A stretch of 64,000 bases of DNA from Mermis nigrescens (GCA_036768485.1 JAVLUZ010000271.1:5314309-5378308), one strand, 5' to 3'. Shown: positions 48,809 to 58,456, counted from the stretch's first letter. Notes: generated from the sequence alone by a model not told the origin. Program-made: numbers and translations.

Positions 48809-49893
48809 TATGAATAAGGTGTTAAATAAACTATGCTACAATCCAAAATCTGGCTACTTTGGCGCTTATCAGCTTTACACTCAAGCCCATAGGTATGATT
48901 ACCGCATTTGATTCAAACAGGTACAATCATGGTTAGCTAAACAGCCCACATATTCACTGCACAAGCCGCTTTTAAAACACTAAAAGTGCAATAAAGTTAT
49001 TGTGAGTGCTATGTATGAGCAGTGGCATGGGATATTGGTAGACTTCCAGTCTATGGCTGACTCATAAAGACGGGTTTAAGCATTTGTTGAATTCTTTAGA
49101 CATTTTTTCGAAATACGCCTGGTTGGTACCATTAAAGACCAAAATTCAAAAGAGGTACTTGAAGCATTTGAGACAATTTTACATTTGTCAGGCCAAAAAC
49201 CATACTAACTTCAAACAGATGCTAGCAAGGAATTTCTAAACAAGGAATTTCAACGTTTTTCAAAAATCAAGAGATTTTAGTTTGTTTATGACAAAAGCAA
49301 AATGAAAGCAAGTGTTATTGAATGTTTCAATAGAACTTTTGAAGAAAAAATATGGCATTTCTTTACACGTAATAATATGTATAGGTATATTGATATCATA
49401 GATAAACTCGTGAAAAATTACAATAATTATGTTCATAGAACTATTGGTGTGGCCCCATCAAACGTAAATGAAAAATGAGCGTGAAATTCTGAATAAAGCG
49501 TTTAGAATAGAGCCACGCAGCAAGCCAGAACAGTTTAAATTTAATATGGGCGACAAAATGCAAATAAGTAAAGTGAAATGCAGGTTTGAAAAAGGATTTT
49601 GGCCAAAACTGGACTAAAGAATTTTTTGTTGCAGAAGAAAGATTTGCATCGCACTTCCCCCATTTACACGCTAGAAGATCAGATGGGCGAAAAAATGGAG
49701 GGTATTTTCTATGAAACTAAAATGCAGAAAATTGTGACTTCTGCTGAAGATATGTTTATAAATAGGAAAACATTAAAAACGAGGAAGCATGCAGGAAAAA
49801 CTTATTATTTAGTGGGGTGGCGTGATTATCTACCCAAATTTGATTCATGGGTGTCAAATGTTGTAAAGTTATGCATAAAAAGTCATAGACACA
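48809..49893 (+). pseudogene. Maverick integrase, decayed copy
   Basis: Aligns along its length with the minus-strand integrase at 59265-60321. It runs from an N-terminal block (LNKLCYNPKSGYFGAYQLYT) through KQPTYSLHKP, EFLNKEFQRF and KMKASVIECFNRT to the C-terminal chromodomain-like block YYLVGWRDYLPKFDSWVSN at about 49805-49860. It has many in-frame stops and frameshifts in the catalytic half. The chromodomain half is open from about 49599. The stop codon at the normal end has been lost, so the frame runs on into the next gene. Confidence 0.85.
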
Positions 49894-49907
49894 TTGTAAC
49901 AATCAAA

Positions 49908-50460
49908 ATGGATGATTTCAGAACAGGTCCTGGTGACTTTTATCTATTTTTTGAATCTACAAAAGCTATGAAAAACAATGGAACATATACTCTCACAGCT
50001 GAAAAAGCACATGAAATTTACAGGCAAATGGGAGATGGGTGTAAAACAAATTATTCTGAAATCACCTTTTATGACCCCTTAATTCTGTCAGTTATGTTTT
50101 GCCTGATAAACCTGACAAAAAATTATTATGGAAAAATTTGATATTGAACCAAAAAATTTTCCATCTAGCATTGCAGATTTGGTACGTATGTTTAATCATG
50201 CATTACCCAAAAGTATTCGGAATGACATTCACCTGAATATTACACCTGATAATTACGCAGTTCTGAATATCAAAAACACTCAAGTACAAATAAATTCGCC
50301 TTACTTGACAGAATTATTAGGTTTAAATATGGACACAATTTACCCAAACGTATTCCCCACTAAAAACTTTGTCGTCAGGGGTGAGTGGTGTGTTTGGATC
50401 AACCCCACCTCCTGGTCAAATCTAATCTTGTTGTACTCAGTGCATACTGTTCTCAAATAA
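49908..50460 (+). pseudogene. Maverick penton-like minor capsid, decayed
   Basis: Matches the N-terminal two thirds of the protein at 58457-59218, with the same start MDDF-GP-DF-LFF. A frameshift near 50130 moves it into the frame at 50128-50460, which keeps VLNIKNTQVQINSPYLTELL and YPNVFPTKNFVVRGE. The C-terminal third is not recognisable. Because the integrase stop is lost, the first half is now continuous with the integrase frame. Confidence 0.8.
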
Positions 50461-50893
50461 TCTGTGTGGATGTCTTTCAGCCAATGCCACATCTCATAAG
50501 CTATAAATATGAAAATGTTCCTATTATAAAGTACTTCAAAGCTATGTATCATTGATATCAATAGCAATAAAAATACAGACAACTATAGTTTTTTGCTGTT
50601 GGATCCAATCATTCTACAGTTGCACTTTAAAAGATCTACAATATTGTAAAAAATGTCTATTCAACCTTTTTCTGCACGTCAGCAGAATCATGTAGATGAC
50701 TACTGCCAAACCCCAGAAAGCACCAGTTACTTTAAGATAGTATAGAAAACAAAAGGCAAAAAGACCCCCAAGTATAGGTGGGGGTGAGAAAAAGCTCATA
50801 AATAAGAAAAAGAAACAACAATGTAGAACATCTATGAATATGCAGAGTAGATCTAAAAATTGCATCATCTATTTGCATTGAGAAATTCTTAAT

Positions 50894-51721
50894 ATGTCAA
50901 AAAATCAGGCAGAAATTGTTAAAAAGCAGGCCGTTTCTATTGTGGCTGGAAAGGAAGTTGAGTATTATCCCAAAGGATTATTAATAAGGGAAGAACCAAT
51001 TCAATTTATTCCCAAATTGTGGACACAGCTTATGGACCCCAACTTTTATTAAAAATCCGTGCAAAAGTAGTCAAAGCGGATGGATTAAAATTAGATAAAG
51101 CAGCCCGCATAGCACCCGTTAACTTGACATTGCATGCACTTTTTCGCAATATTGTATTAAAAGTGAATAACGTGATTAGTTAGTCAAGCAACTAACATGA
51201 ATCTTATATATATAGGGCTTATATAGAAACAAATTTCACCTGCTCCTCAGCTGCTAAAAATGGGGCAGTAGGTATACCACAAACACACCTGGGCGTAGGG
51301 GGGGTTTTGGGGGGTATGCACCCTTCCAGAAATTAAAATACCCCCCCAGAAATCAAAATACCCCCCAGAATTCAATTTTTGAACATTTTTTTCATTTTTT
51401 TTGCAATTTTTTGATGCCAATGGATAGTGCTTGATGAGAAACGTCGAAAAATAGTGTTTTTATCGCCATAACACCATTTTATAAGGCCATTTTTCGACCT
51501 TCAAAAAAATCTTGCACCACCCCTAGAATTTTCTTGCTGCCCACGTATGACCACAAATGTTTTACAAGGAGCAAACGGCTAAGTTTAATGCTACTGTAGC
51601 AGGAAGTACAAATACACTCTGATTTTTTACTGCAATCAAAATTAATTATTCCAGGTGTGAAATTTTCTTTAACTTCAGTGCCCACTCCTACAACGTTTCA
51701 CTTGCTTTCAGGGACAGCAAC
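50894..51721 (+). pseudogene. Maverick major capsid N-terminal half, MITE-split
   Basis: Relative of the capsid at 56943-58211. It keeps EVEYYPKGLLIREEPIQF, LMDPNFY and APVNLTLHALFRN blocks in shifted frames. At 51284-51549 a MITE-A insertion splits the gene inside a codon run equivalent to GIPQM-YKE, with 8 bp of coding sequence duplicated (ACCACAAA). After the insert the frame resumes (AKFNATVAG). It is clearly non-functional. Confidence 0.85.
51284..51549. mobile_element. MITE-A inside the decayed capsid gene
   Basis: Starts CACACCTGGGCGTAGGG and ends GCTGCCCACGTATG (266 bp). The perfect duplication ACCACAAA (51276-51283, 51550-51557) is duplicated capsid sequence, which gives a clear demonstration of the family's 8-bp target duplication. 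Confidence 0.97.
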
Positions 51722-51841
51722 ACCTAGTGAAAAAATTATGCTTAAAGTCAGGCGTCATGTATATATCTAAGTAGTACAATTTTAGGTATAGAGCATTCAC
51801 TACAACAAAAACCTGCATTGTAACATATCAATCGCACTACA

Positions 51842-52357
51842 GTGAGGAGCATGCAACTACAACCTGGTCAAACCCATTTATCTAATTTTGTTTCAAATAG
51901 TGGTCAAATACCCAGCTTGATTATTCTTACGCTAGTAAAGTCATCTTCTGTTTTAGGCTCTTATGTCACAAATCCATTTATGCTATCACTAAGAAAATGT
52001 ATTAGTGCTCAAACACAGGTCAATGGACATTTGTTTCCACCCCTGCCCTATACCCCCATCAAATCTCTTATTGATCCGTATCTAAACTCGCTAAGAAGAT
52101 TTCAAAAACTTTACACAGACTCGAACACTGGAATATCTTTTGACGATTTCTCACATGAAGGTCACCAGATTCTGCCTTTTGATTTGAACCCTGAAGAAGG
52201 GAGTATACCCGCAAAATCTAATGGGGTACTTACGTTTTCAGGGCAATGGCCCGCAACTGCTTTTGGTGATTACTGTACATTGTTCTTATACATGTTGTGG
52301 GATAATTCTATAAGCATAAATCACCACAGAAAGGTAATACTCGACTATATACCTTAA
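51842..52357 (+). CDS. Maverick major capsid C-terminal half, open
   Basis: A 171-codon open frame collinear and equal in length with the C-terminal part of the better-preserved capsid (56943-57458, minus strand). Shared blocks are LQPGQTHLSNFV, GHLFPPLPYTP-KS, FDLNPEEGSIPAKSNGV and FSGQWPATAF. It has remained free of stops although the N-terminal half is broken. In other Mavericks this protein is the adenovirus-hexon-like double-jelly-roll capsid protein; this is the second half of that fold. Part of a dead gene. Confidence 0.8.
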   Translation: MRSMQLQPGQTHLSNFVSNSGQIPSLIILTLVKSSSVLGSYVTNPFMLSLRKCISAQTQVNGHLFPPLPYTPIKSLIDPYLNSLRRFQKLYTDSNTGISFDDFSHEGHQILPFDLNPEEGSIPAKSNGVLTFSGQWPATAFGDYCTLFLYMLWDNSISINHHRKVILDYIP

Positions 52358-52361
52358 AATA

Positions 52362-52680
52362 ATGAATTCCGGTCAGCTGAGAACAATAGCCCAATTTGAT
52401 AGGCATTTCAAAGGCATCTTTTTTAATGTGATGGGTGTGCGACCTAAAAATTGACAAAAATGAGCAATCGTTTTATATTATTGTGGGATGCATTGGGTTC
52501 TCTTCTTTAAACCCGCAAATAAAAAGATTATATTTTTTGACAGTTTTGGAGAAGAGCCTGAAGAGTATGGAAAATGTGTAGAAAAAGCCATTCTATGCTT
52601 CTCATCATTTTCATCTAAGGTTTAGATTTGCGAGTGATGGAAGAAATCGGTCAAGACATTCAATTTTTATGCCAATTTTG
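52362..52680 (+). pseudogene. Maverick adenain-like protease, decayed
   Basis: Begins ATGAATTCCGGTCAGCTGAGAAC, 5 bp after the capsid stop. It keeps the catalytic His block (GMHWVLFF) and the Asp block (FFDSFGEEPEEYG), but stops and frameshifts interrupt it, and the Gln/Cys region is degraded. Confidence 0.75.
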
Positions 52681-53150
52681 TTATTACAGGGGCAATGGGG
52701 AGCAAAAAGACATGGTTTTTGCTAAAACTTTCAAGACAGTGACCATTTAAAACGAAAAGGGGAAAATTTTATACATTAATCATATTTGGCAGCCCCTTTT
52801 TGAAGATTTTCTAATTGAATTCCCCAAAATCACATTTTCCCAAGGCTTAAACATGGAAATCATTGAAAACTGTATTGACGATGAAAAAGTAAATGTGTGT
52901 ATAGCCGATGATTTACCTGATGCAGCTATCAAAAATGAAGATTTTGCTTGTCTTTTCACTGTGTACGGTCATCACAAAAACATGGTAAATTTTTTTCATA
53001 ACCCAGAATTTGTTTTTCATAGGACCAATGGCGATGACGATCAACAGAAACATGCACTATTTTATTTAAACAAAAACACCCCATTTGAATGTTCTTGAAA
53101 ATCTAAATCATCAGCTTTATGGAATACAGGGTAGTAGTAGTAGTCATACG
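52680..53150 (+). pseudogene. Maverick packaging ATPase, decayed
   Basis: Relative of the ATPase at 55716-56384. The Walker A region reads GAMGSKKTW, so the loop is altered. The Walker B block is recognisable (VNVCIADDLPDAA) in the open frame 52853-53098, followed by FTVYGHHKNMVNFF. Frameshifts lie on both sides. Confidence 0.8.
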
Positions 53151-53154
53151 TGGC

Positions 53155-53315
53155 TCCCTGGACCGCAACGCTATAACATAGGCAATGGTTAAGGTTAGGC
53201 AGTGCTTAAAGATATACAATGGTTAAGGATATACAGTGCTTAAGAACAGGCAACGCTAAAGATAGGCAATGTTTAGGATGGGCAGTGCTTAAAGATATAC
53301 AATGGTTAAGGATAG
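53155..53315. repeat. Short tandem repeat 'GGCAATGGTTAAGGATA'
   Basis: Imperfect tandem units built from GGCAATGGTTAAGG / ATACAGTGCTTAAAGAT; about nine units. Confidence 0.75.
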
Positions 53316-53758
53316 GACATAGTTGAGGAGTGGGAGGGTCAAAATTGGCACAGTGCCAGCTTAGGCTTAAAATTAAACTAGGATTAAACCTAAACTAAGT
53401 GTAAACTAATTGTGAGTGTAAACTAAATTAATTGACGTTCACTTTTTCAGGCTGCTGCCAGACTTTAAACTGAACCCAACTTTACACCGGAGCCCCCAGG
53501 TAAGACTGTCCCACTAATGGCGGCCTTGTTGAAGCGGGACAGCTTAAGGCGCCATGTGAGTGGGGCGCCGACCAGCGCTGGTGTTTATTAATATTTTTAA
53601 TTATATATTATTATATTTTTTTGCCACTCATACTTATAGAGCATAAAGGACCAGGGAGTGACTTCCCAGTCCTTCAAAGGACCGGGAAGTGTCTTCATGG
53701 CCAATGCAGCCTGGTCATGCCCAGGCGTGTCCAAGCATGTTTGTGCGTGTCCATTGTT
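53316..53758. other. Spacer after decayed ATPase
   Basis: No gene. It contains CTTAGGCTTAAAATTAAACTAGGATTAAACC-type low-complexity sequence and a GC-rich patch at about 53500-53580. Confidence 0.4.
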
Positions 53759-53766
53759 TATAAATA
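53759..53766 (+). promoter_or_regulatory. TATAAATA box before zinc-protein copy
   Basis: TATAAATA in GTTTATAAATATGAAAA, 34 bp before the ATG at 53800. In position and sequence it matches the box of the minus-strand zinc-protein gene. Confidence 0.6.
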
Positions 53767-53799
53767 TGAAAAAATTTCAAGGAAAAGAAAACACTAAAA

Positions 53800-54120
53800 A
53801 TGGAAGAAGTTAAGGAAGTGAAACAGCATCCTTTTATTGAGGAAGAGAAGAAACCGTACAGGAGGTCTATTAAACCACCCGTACAGTTGTGCGGTAGGAA
53901 TCTGGAGCAGCCCATGTATGCGCTCATGGTTTAACTCTGTTATTTTTGTCGAAAAGTGTCGTCGGAACGCGATTTTTTCGAAACTAATGGGGGTAGGTGG
54001 TACATGAGCGTTCAAATGTGCCCCCAATGCTGCGAGTATAACCGCGCCATGCAAGAAGCTGGCAATTGAGTGATTGCAAGGTACATGGAGCAGGACGCAG
54101 AAGCCCACAAGCCTGCCTGA
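53800..54120 (+). pseudogene. Maverick two-CXXC zinc protein, copy with stops
   Basis: Starts MEEVKEVKQHPF and aligns without frameshift to the 109-residue protein at 60440-60769. It keeps both cysteine pairs (CYFC and CPQC). Two in-frame stops (one just before the first CxxC, one near the C-terminus) inactivate it. The single-frame alignment with only point lesions suggests fairly recent decay. Confidence 0.85.
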
Positions 54121-54125
54121 AAGTC

Positions 54126-54133
54126 TATAAATA
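54126..54133 (+). promoter_or_regulatory. TATAAATA box before second MSSPG ORF
   Basis: GTCTATAAATATGAATCTATAAGTATG begins a few bases after the zinc-protein stop and 50 bp before the ATG at 54183. A second box-like TATAAGTA follows 9 bp later. Confidence 0.6.
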
Positions 54134-54182
54134 TGAATCTATAAGTATGTGTGGTGTATATGCTATTTTATAGTTCCTGAAA

Positions 54183-54345
54183 ATGTCTTCCCCCGGCAAA
54201 CTAGCCTACCATCACTTTGTCAATAGACTCATCGAAAAAGCAACGCTCAGATTCATCAACGTCCATCATCATGGAACAAATTGGTAACTGTTTTTGGAGC
54301 AGCAAAGAAAAGAAAGCATTTTGGACTTTTGCCGTGAGTAGTTAA
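54183..54345 (+). pseudogene. Unknown 'MSSPG' protein, second copy, broken
   Basis: Starts MSSPGKLAYHHFVNRLIEKA, homologous to 39996-40169, and is frameshifted after about 35 codons. The gene pair (zinc protein, then MSSPG) is therefore present twice in the window on the plus strand. The minus-strand element has the zinc protein without this partner. Confidence 0.6.
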
Positions 54346-54794
54346 CCGGGTCCCCCTAGGGTGCAACACAAACTATAGCCAGTGCTTAAGCATAGGCTGT
54401 GTTAAAGCATAGTTCTGTGTTGAAGCATAGGCTATATGTTTTGCACACGTCCTAGGGGAGGTGACGTTGGTGATGACGTCACACCATAGTTGACCTCAAC
54501 TCTGGGTATACTGTAGATGTTTTTAAACTTGCGAATCACAAACAAAAGCTTTACTGTAACTAATCATAGTTGGGGATAACCATGGCTACATACTTAACAC
54601 CATAGATGAATATAAACAATAGCACATGGTATACTGAGGACCATTTTAAACTTGCGGGTCAAGTCAACGAGGTTTACTGTACATCCATCTGCTTTACACC
54701 ACAGCAAGAGTAATGCAGGGGAGGGGGAAGGTATTAGAATTTCATTCTTTTGGGGATAACTGAATCTTCAGATGTAAACAAAATGATGACATTT
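54346..54794. other. Junction between the two Maverick gene sets
   Basis: Non-coding. The two gene sets face each other across this stretch. No terminal inverted repeat or target duplication could be identified. Confidence 0.4.
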
Positions 54795-55095
54795 TTACTT
54801 ATAGCTAGGGAGTCCACTGGACCTACGAGTTGGACACGGACAAAGTTGAATACGTTTTTGGGCAGACGTCCCCGGTTTTTCCTCTTCCTCATCATCATCA
54901 GTTACAATTTGTCGCCGTCTTTGCTGTTTTTAGAAATTACAGCTTTCATTTGTTCTGTATCAACTTCACTCGGCTCATAATCATAAAATCGTTCTAAAAT
55001 ATTCAAATGACGACATTCCCGCTTCACTGTTTATCCTTTAATACTTATTTGTTTCTTTTTAATATCTACAACCAGATGTACGGCCATGGTCTGCG
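54795..55095 (-). pseudogene. Acidic-tailed Maverick protein, broken
   Basis: The minus strand keeps coding-like stretches in two frames: one with ILERFYDYEPSEVDTEQMKA, the other ending IVTDDDEEEEKPGTSAQK and stopping at 54795-54797. An acidic run followed by basic residues resembles a protein C-terminus. It follows the basic-protein gene at 55110-55698 and may be its neighbour or continuation. Function unknown. Confidence 0.35.
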
Positions 55096-55109
55096 TAGGT
55101 TCGGCTAAA

Positions 55110-55698
55110 CTAACGAAGCATGGGTTTTGCGGCCTGTTTTTTTCTCTGCTCTTCTAAAACCAATTGTGTGTGAGATACATCTGCATACTGTGAAAGTTTT
55201 GTTTCTGGATTAGAACCAGGGTTTTCCAAAATTTTAGATTTCTCTTCCTCCATTTTCGCTTGAGCTGTCAATTGGGGGTCTTTGCTTATTTTGCTTTTTT
55301 TCATGAGCAATTTGAACAGTTTGCTGGGGACCACAAACATTTTTCTTACGGCCATTGTTACCAAGAGCTTCTTTAAAAGCCACGAAAAGTTGTTCCACAA
55401 ATTCTGCGGATTCTGTTTCTAGAATTTTTTGTTTATCTTGTAGTTTTGTTTCTGGTAGTGCTGGTAAATAAAGAGCCGTTGAATATTTTCTACAATAACC
55501 CCTGTTTTTAGAACAGAACAAACCGTTAATTAGGTGTCTGGTTACTTGCGTTAAAACGGAATAAAATTCTTCGGGCGCCTGTCTTATTAATAATTTCCAA
55601 AATTTTGGTTTAATTGAACAATCGCCCAGAAGCTGAAAATAGGGTTTGCTAATTTTAATTTCTCGTACAGCTTTTGATGTCAACATTGTTAATGCCAT
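55110..55698 (-). pseudogene. Maverick basic protein (core-protein-like), frameshifted
   Basis: The first frame (55698-55234) starts MALTMLTSKAVREIKISKPYF. It continues with a helical, Lys/Arg-rich region containing FWKLLIRQAPEEFYSVLTQV and HLINGLFCSKNRG. Many animal Mavericks carry, next to their capsid genes, a short basic protein of this style (a block around 'ELI..IC...LNVL.G...L...'). Assignment to that group is by style only. A frameshift near 55270, in a run of A/T, moves the tail into a second frame (55400-55110). That frame keeps a charged coiled-coil-like region and ends KKQAAKPMLR. The gene follows the ATPase, with a TATAAATA box overlapping the ATPase end. Confidence 0.55.
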
Positions 55699-55715
55699 TA
55701 TTTTATGCTTTGATT

Positions 55716-56384
55716 CTATGTATTTATATCTTTAGGTTGCCATATTATCATTGGTTGTTCGTCGGCAAACAAATTCGATTGAAGGCGATTGCGAAGATTG
55801 TCGGCAAACACGTTGATCAATAGATAATTGTATGGCCTGTCGCGCATCGTTTTTAAGTAAGCGGCTTTTATAGGACCTTTTTGCCCATATAATTGAGTAT
55901 TGAGAACGTCTAATACATTGAGATGAGGACTTTTAGTAAGTAAGAAATAGTGGGTGTTTCTGTTTATAGTAGTGGAAAGGGGGCCTTTAAAGAAAGGGTT
56001 CTGGGTAATGAAAAAATTTAAAATATTTCTATGGTGTCCATATACAGTGAACAAACGACCAAAAATTTCACTTTTCACGGCCACGTCCGCCAAATCATCG
56101 ACCACACAAACATTAACTTTCCCCTCTTCTTGTTCTAATTCATTTTCAATTTTTTTGGCACACAAACCTTGAACGAATGTCATGCTAGGAATCTGTTCGA
56201 TAAATTTTTCGAAAAGCGGTTGCCAAATATTGTAAAAATAAATCATTTTTCCTTTTTCCGATTTGAAAGGCCATTCTGTTAATAGTTTAAGTAGTAAGGA
56301 GGTTTTCCCGCTTCCTGCTGCCCCACTAATTACGAAATTGACCGGCGCCCTCAAATACATTATATCGTCGTTTATTTGTTCCAT
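55716..56384 (-). CDS. Maverick FtsK/A32-type packaging ATPase
   Basis: 222 codons from the ATG at 56384. The frame is open a little further upstream, but only with a GTG. Walker A is GAAGSGKTS (residues 21-29) and Walker B is VNVCVVDDLAD with D96/D97. Maverick/Polinton elements and many large DNA viruses encode this ATPase, which drives genome packaging into capsids. The core motifs look intact, with no internal stops. It lies between the protease (112 bp upstream of the chosen ATG) and the basic protein, collinear with the decayed plus-strand set. Unlike its neighbours it has no obvious TATAAATA box close upstream, so it may be transcribed with the protease. Confidence 0.9.
   Translation of the reverse strand: MEQINDDIMYLRAPVNFVISGAAGSGKTSLLLKLLTEWPFKSEKGKMIYFYNIWQPLFEKFIEQIPSMTFVQGLCAKKIENELEQEEGKVNVCVVDDLADVAVKSEIFGRLFTVYGHHRNILNFFITQNPFFKGPLSTTINRNTHYFLLTKSPHLNVLDVLNTQLYGQKGPIKAAYLKTMRDRPYNYLLINVFADNLRNRLQSNLFADEQPMIIWQPKDINT
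55721..55728 (-). promoter_or_regulatory. TATAAATA box before basic-protein gene
   Basis: Minus strand AGATATAAATACATAG. The box overlaps the last codons of the ATPase, whose stop is the TAG just after it. It is 22 bp before the first ATG of the basic protein, closer than elsewhere, so a later Met (codon 5) may be the true start. Confidence 0.6.
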
Positions 56385-56516
56385 AATGTACGACAAATAC
56401 ACTTTTGATTATCGCTTGAAGAATAAACGCATATTTTGCAATGGTAAAAATTGAAAAACCAATTTTGCACAATGGTATTGTTTTGTTTTGTGTTGTTTGT
56501 AAAATAACTCAAAATA

Positions 56517-56909
56517 CTATTTATGCTCTTTCTTTGACATAGAAAATAAGCCGCAAAGATACAATAAATGCCAGCACAGATTGGATTGATTGGATTGCAG
56601 TCGTTTTGAACTACTTATTACCGAATTTGATGAAGCTGCGACATTACATACAACTGAATCGAATGAAGCACCATAGAAAGTAGGTTGTTCCCCAAAACTA
56701 TCGAAAAATATCACATTGTGCGCTCGCTTATAAAGAACCACCCAGTGTAAGCCAGAATGACTCAAAGGCGCGATATTGAATATAAAGAAAAATGTTTTAC
56801 GATTTTTAATTAAAGTCGTAGAAAATTTGTCATACGGTAATACATCGACAAAATATGGTCGAGTAACGTTGGATAATTTCAATATAGCCCGTAATTGATT
56901 TGCATACAT
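56517..56909 (-). CDS. Maverick adenain-like cysteine protease
   Basis: 130 codons. The expected catalytic residues of the adenovirus-protease (C5) family are visible in order: His55 in GLHWVVLY, Asp70 in FFDSFGEQP, Gln105 or Gln108 in LQSNQSN, and Cys112 in NLCWH. In adenoviruses and Mavericks this enzyme matures capsid proteins. The usual CGH after the nucleophile is CWH here. The ATG is 34 bp after the capsid stop, with a CATAAATA box between. The C-terminus ends shortly after the catalytic Cys, so the protein is short for the family, and a small truncation cannot be excluded. Confidence 0.85.
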   Translation of the reverse strand: MYANQLRAILKLSNVTRPYFVDVLPYDKFSTTLIKNRKTFFFIFNIAPLSHSGLHWVVLYKRAHNVIFFDSFGEQPTFYGASFDSVVCNVAASSNSVISSSKRLQSNQSNLCWHLLYLCGLFSMSKKEHK

Positions 56910-56939
56910 TTTTATTATAACTTAATAACAGTTTATCGA

Positions 56940-56947
56940 TATTTATG
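56940..56947 (-). promoter_or_regulatory. CATAAATA box before protease; contains capsid stop
   Basis: Minus strand ACCATAAATATCG, 30 bp before the protease ATG. The capsid stop codon TAA (56943-56945) is letters 3-5 of the box, the same register as at three other junctions. Confidence 0.6.
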
Positions 56948-58211
56948 GTATAAAATCTAGAATAACATTTTTTCTGCTGTCAAATGTTATAACATTATCC
57001 CGTAATAAATAGAACAAAAATATGCAATGATCGGTAAAAGCGGTGGGACCCCATTGACCCGAGAAAGTAACTATTCCATTTGTTTTTGGGGGTACACCTC
57101 TATTATCTGGATTTAAATCGAACACTAAGATTTGATTTCCGCTCTCTGAAAAATTGTCATAAGTGAGGCTGGTATTTGAATCCGAATACAACTTTTGCAC
57201 TATTCTTAACAAATTCAAATAAGGCTCTAACATCGATTCCTTAGGCTTATAGGGGAGGGGAGGAAATAATCGACCATTCATATCCAATTCAGCCGGAACA
57301 CATGAGGCTATGTGAAATAAGAAAGGATTGGATGAATAATGACCTGAAAATGCGTCGCCGTTAACTGTTGTGATTATTACTAGACGAGGTAATTGTCCAT
57401 TATGAAGTACAAAATTAGATAAATGGGTTTGACCAGGAGATAATTGGATGGTTCGCACTACCGCGTGCTGGATGGGATAATGAGCCGGTCTGTTCTGTAG
57501 GGAATGCTCTATTGCTAAAATTGCTGAACTGTTTAAACTAATACGTCGAACTTTTAAGATAATTTTCGTTATTATTACCTTTTCATTTTTATTAACTTGG
57601 CCCGATAAGATTAAAAATGGAGCCGGGGATTGGAATAAGGTTATTGAAAATCTGATGCCGGGGATAATTAAGCTTATTTTGAAGAAAAATATCGCAGTGT
57701 AAACGACCTATTACTTCAACAGTAGCACTTTTTTCGAATTTTTTAGCTCTTTTATCGTAGGATAATTTTTGCCGGCTACTGTAGCGTTAAACTGTCCACC
57801 CGTTTCTTTATAATACATTTGTGGTATACCTATAGCGCCCTTTTTTGCAGCTGACGAATACGTGAAGTGGGTCTCGATGTATGCCCTATACGAGTATGAG
57901 CCAGTGGCTTGATTTATTATAACGCCATTGGCCTTGAGGACACCATCTTTGAATAAAGCGTGTAGCAATAAGTTCATTGGTGCTACACGAACATCATTTG
58001 CCAATACCGAATCGTCTCCGTTTAAAATTTTAACGCTCACTTTGATCATGAAATTAGGATCCGTTAGCTGAGTGAAAGTCTCTGGAACATTGAATTGTAT
58101 AGGCCCATCGACGGAAATGGGATTTATAGGGTAATATTCGATTTCACTATCGTTGACAATTTGCGTTTGAAATTGAGGGCCAGAAAAAAGATCTAGTTCA
58201 TTTTGAGCCAT
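56943..58211 (-). pseudogene. Maverick major capsid protein, frameshifted
   Basis: The N-terminal frame 58211-57711 (166 codons, starting MAQNELDLFSGPQFQTQIV) and the C-terminal frame open to 56943 (called from 57458, but open without an ATG further upstream) together match the two halves of the Maverick major capsid protein. That protein is known in worms and insects as the 'F54H12.2-like' family and is predicted to be an adenovirus-hexon-like double jelly roll. Blocks include YPINPISVDGPIQFNVP and FDLNPDNRGVPPKTNG. The break lies between about 57715 and 57590, near runs of A and T. It may be one or two indels in the genome or an assembly error. The decayed plus-strand copy has the same two halves. 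Confidence 0.85.
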
Positions 58212-58292
58212 ATTTAGAATTTCTCAAAGCGTAAATCTGACAAAGTTTATCTTTATTTGTCGAAGTTCGTTTCTTTTTACTACCAACACTCT

Positions 58293-58300
58293 TATTTATA
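58293..58300 (-). promoter_or_regulatory. TATAAATA box before capsid; contains upstream stop
   Basis: Minus strand AGTCTATAAATAAGAG, 81 bp before the capsid ATG. The TAA at 58296-58298 (letters 3-5) is the stop of the 52-residue basic protein. Confidence 0.65.
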
Positions 58301-58454
58301 GACTTTTTCTTCCCTCCCCCTGCTGTTGTTGCGGAGGCTCTTTTTTGACACTTTTCTTATGACCTCTCTTTTTCTTAGTCTTTATTTGAGATTCGGCCTT
58401 AATAATTGGTACTGCGTGAGTCAGTACCGTAGGTAATGAAAATGGTTGATACAT
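58296..58454 (-). CDS. Small basic protein, 52 residues
   Basis: Starts MYQPFSLPTVLTHAVPIIKA and ends GEGRKSL. The middle has a dense lysine tract (KTKKKRGHKK, about residues 26-35), then KKEPPQQQQ. The ATG follows the penton stop by only 2 bp, an unusually tight spacing for a eukaryotic gene pair, and the stop codon is inside the next TATA box. Length and charge recall small core or scaffold peptides of adenoviruses, but no homology is claimed. The strict fit between the neighbouring stop and the TATA box argues that the frame is real. Confidence 0.65.
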   Translation of the reverse strand: MYQPFSLPTVLTHAVPIIKAESQIKTKKKRGHKKSVKKEPPQQQQGEGRKSL

Positions 58455-58456
58455 TT

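Noticed and set aside
54750..54980. 76-codon plus-strand hydrophobic frame
   Set aside because: It is the opposite strand of the acidic-tailed Maverick remnant.
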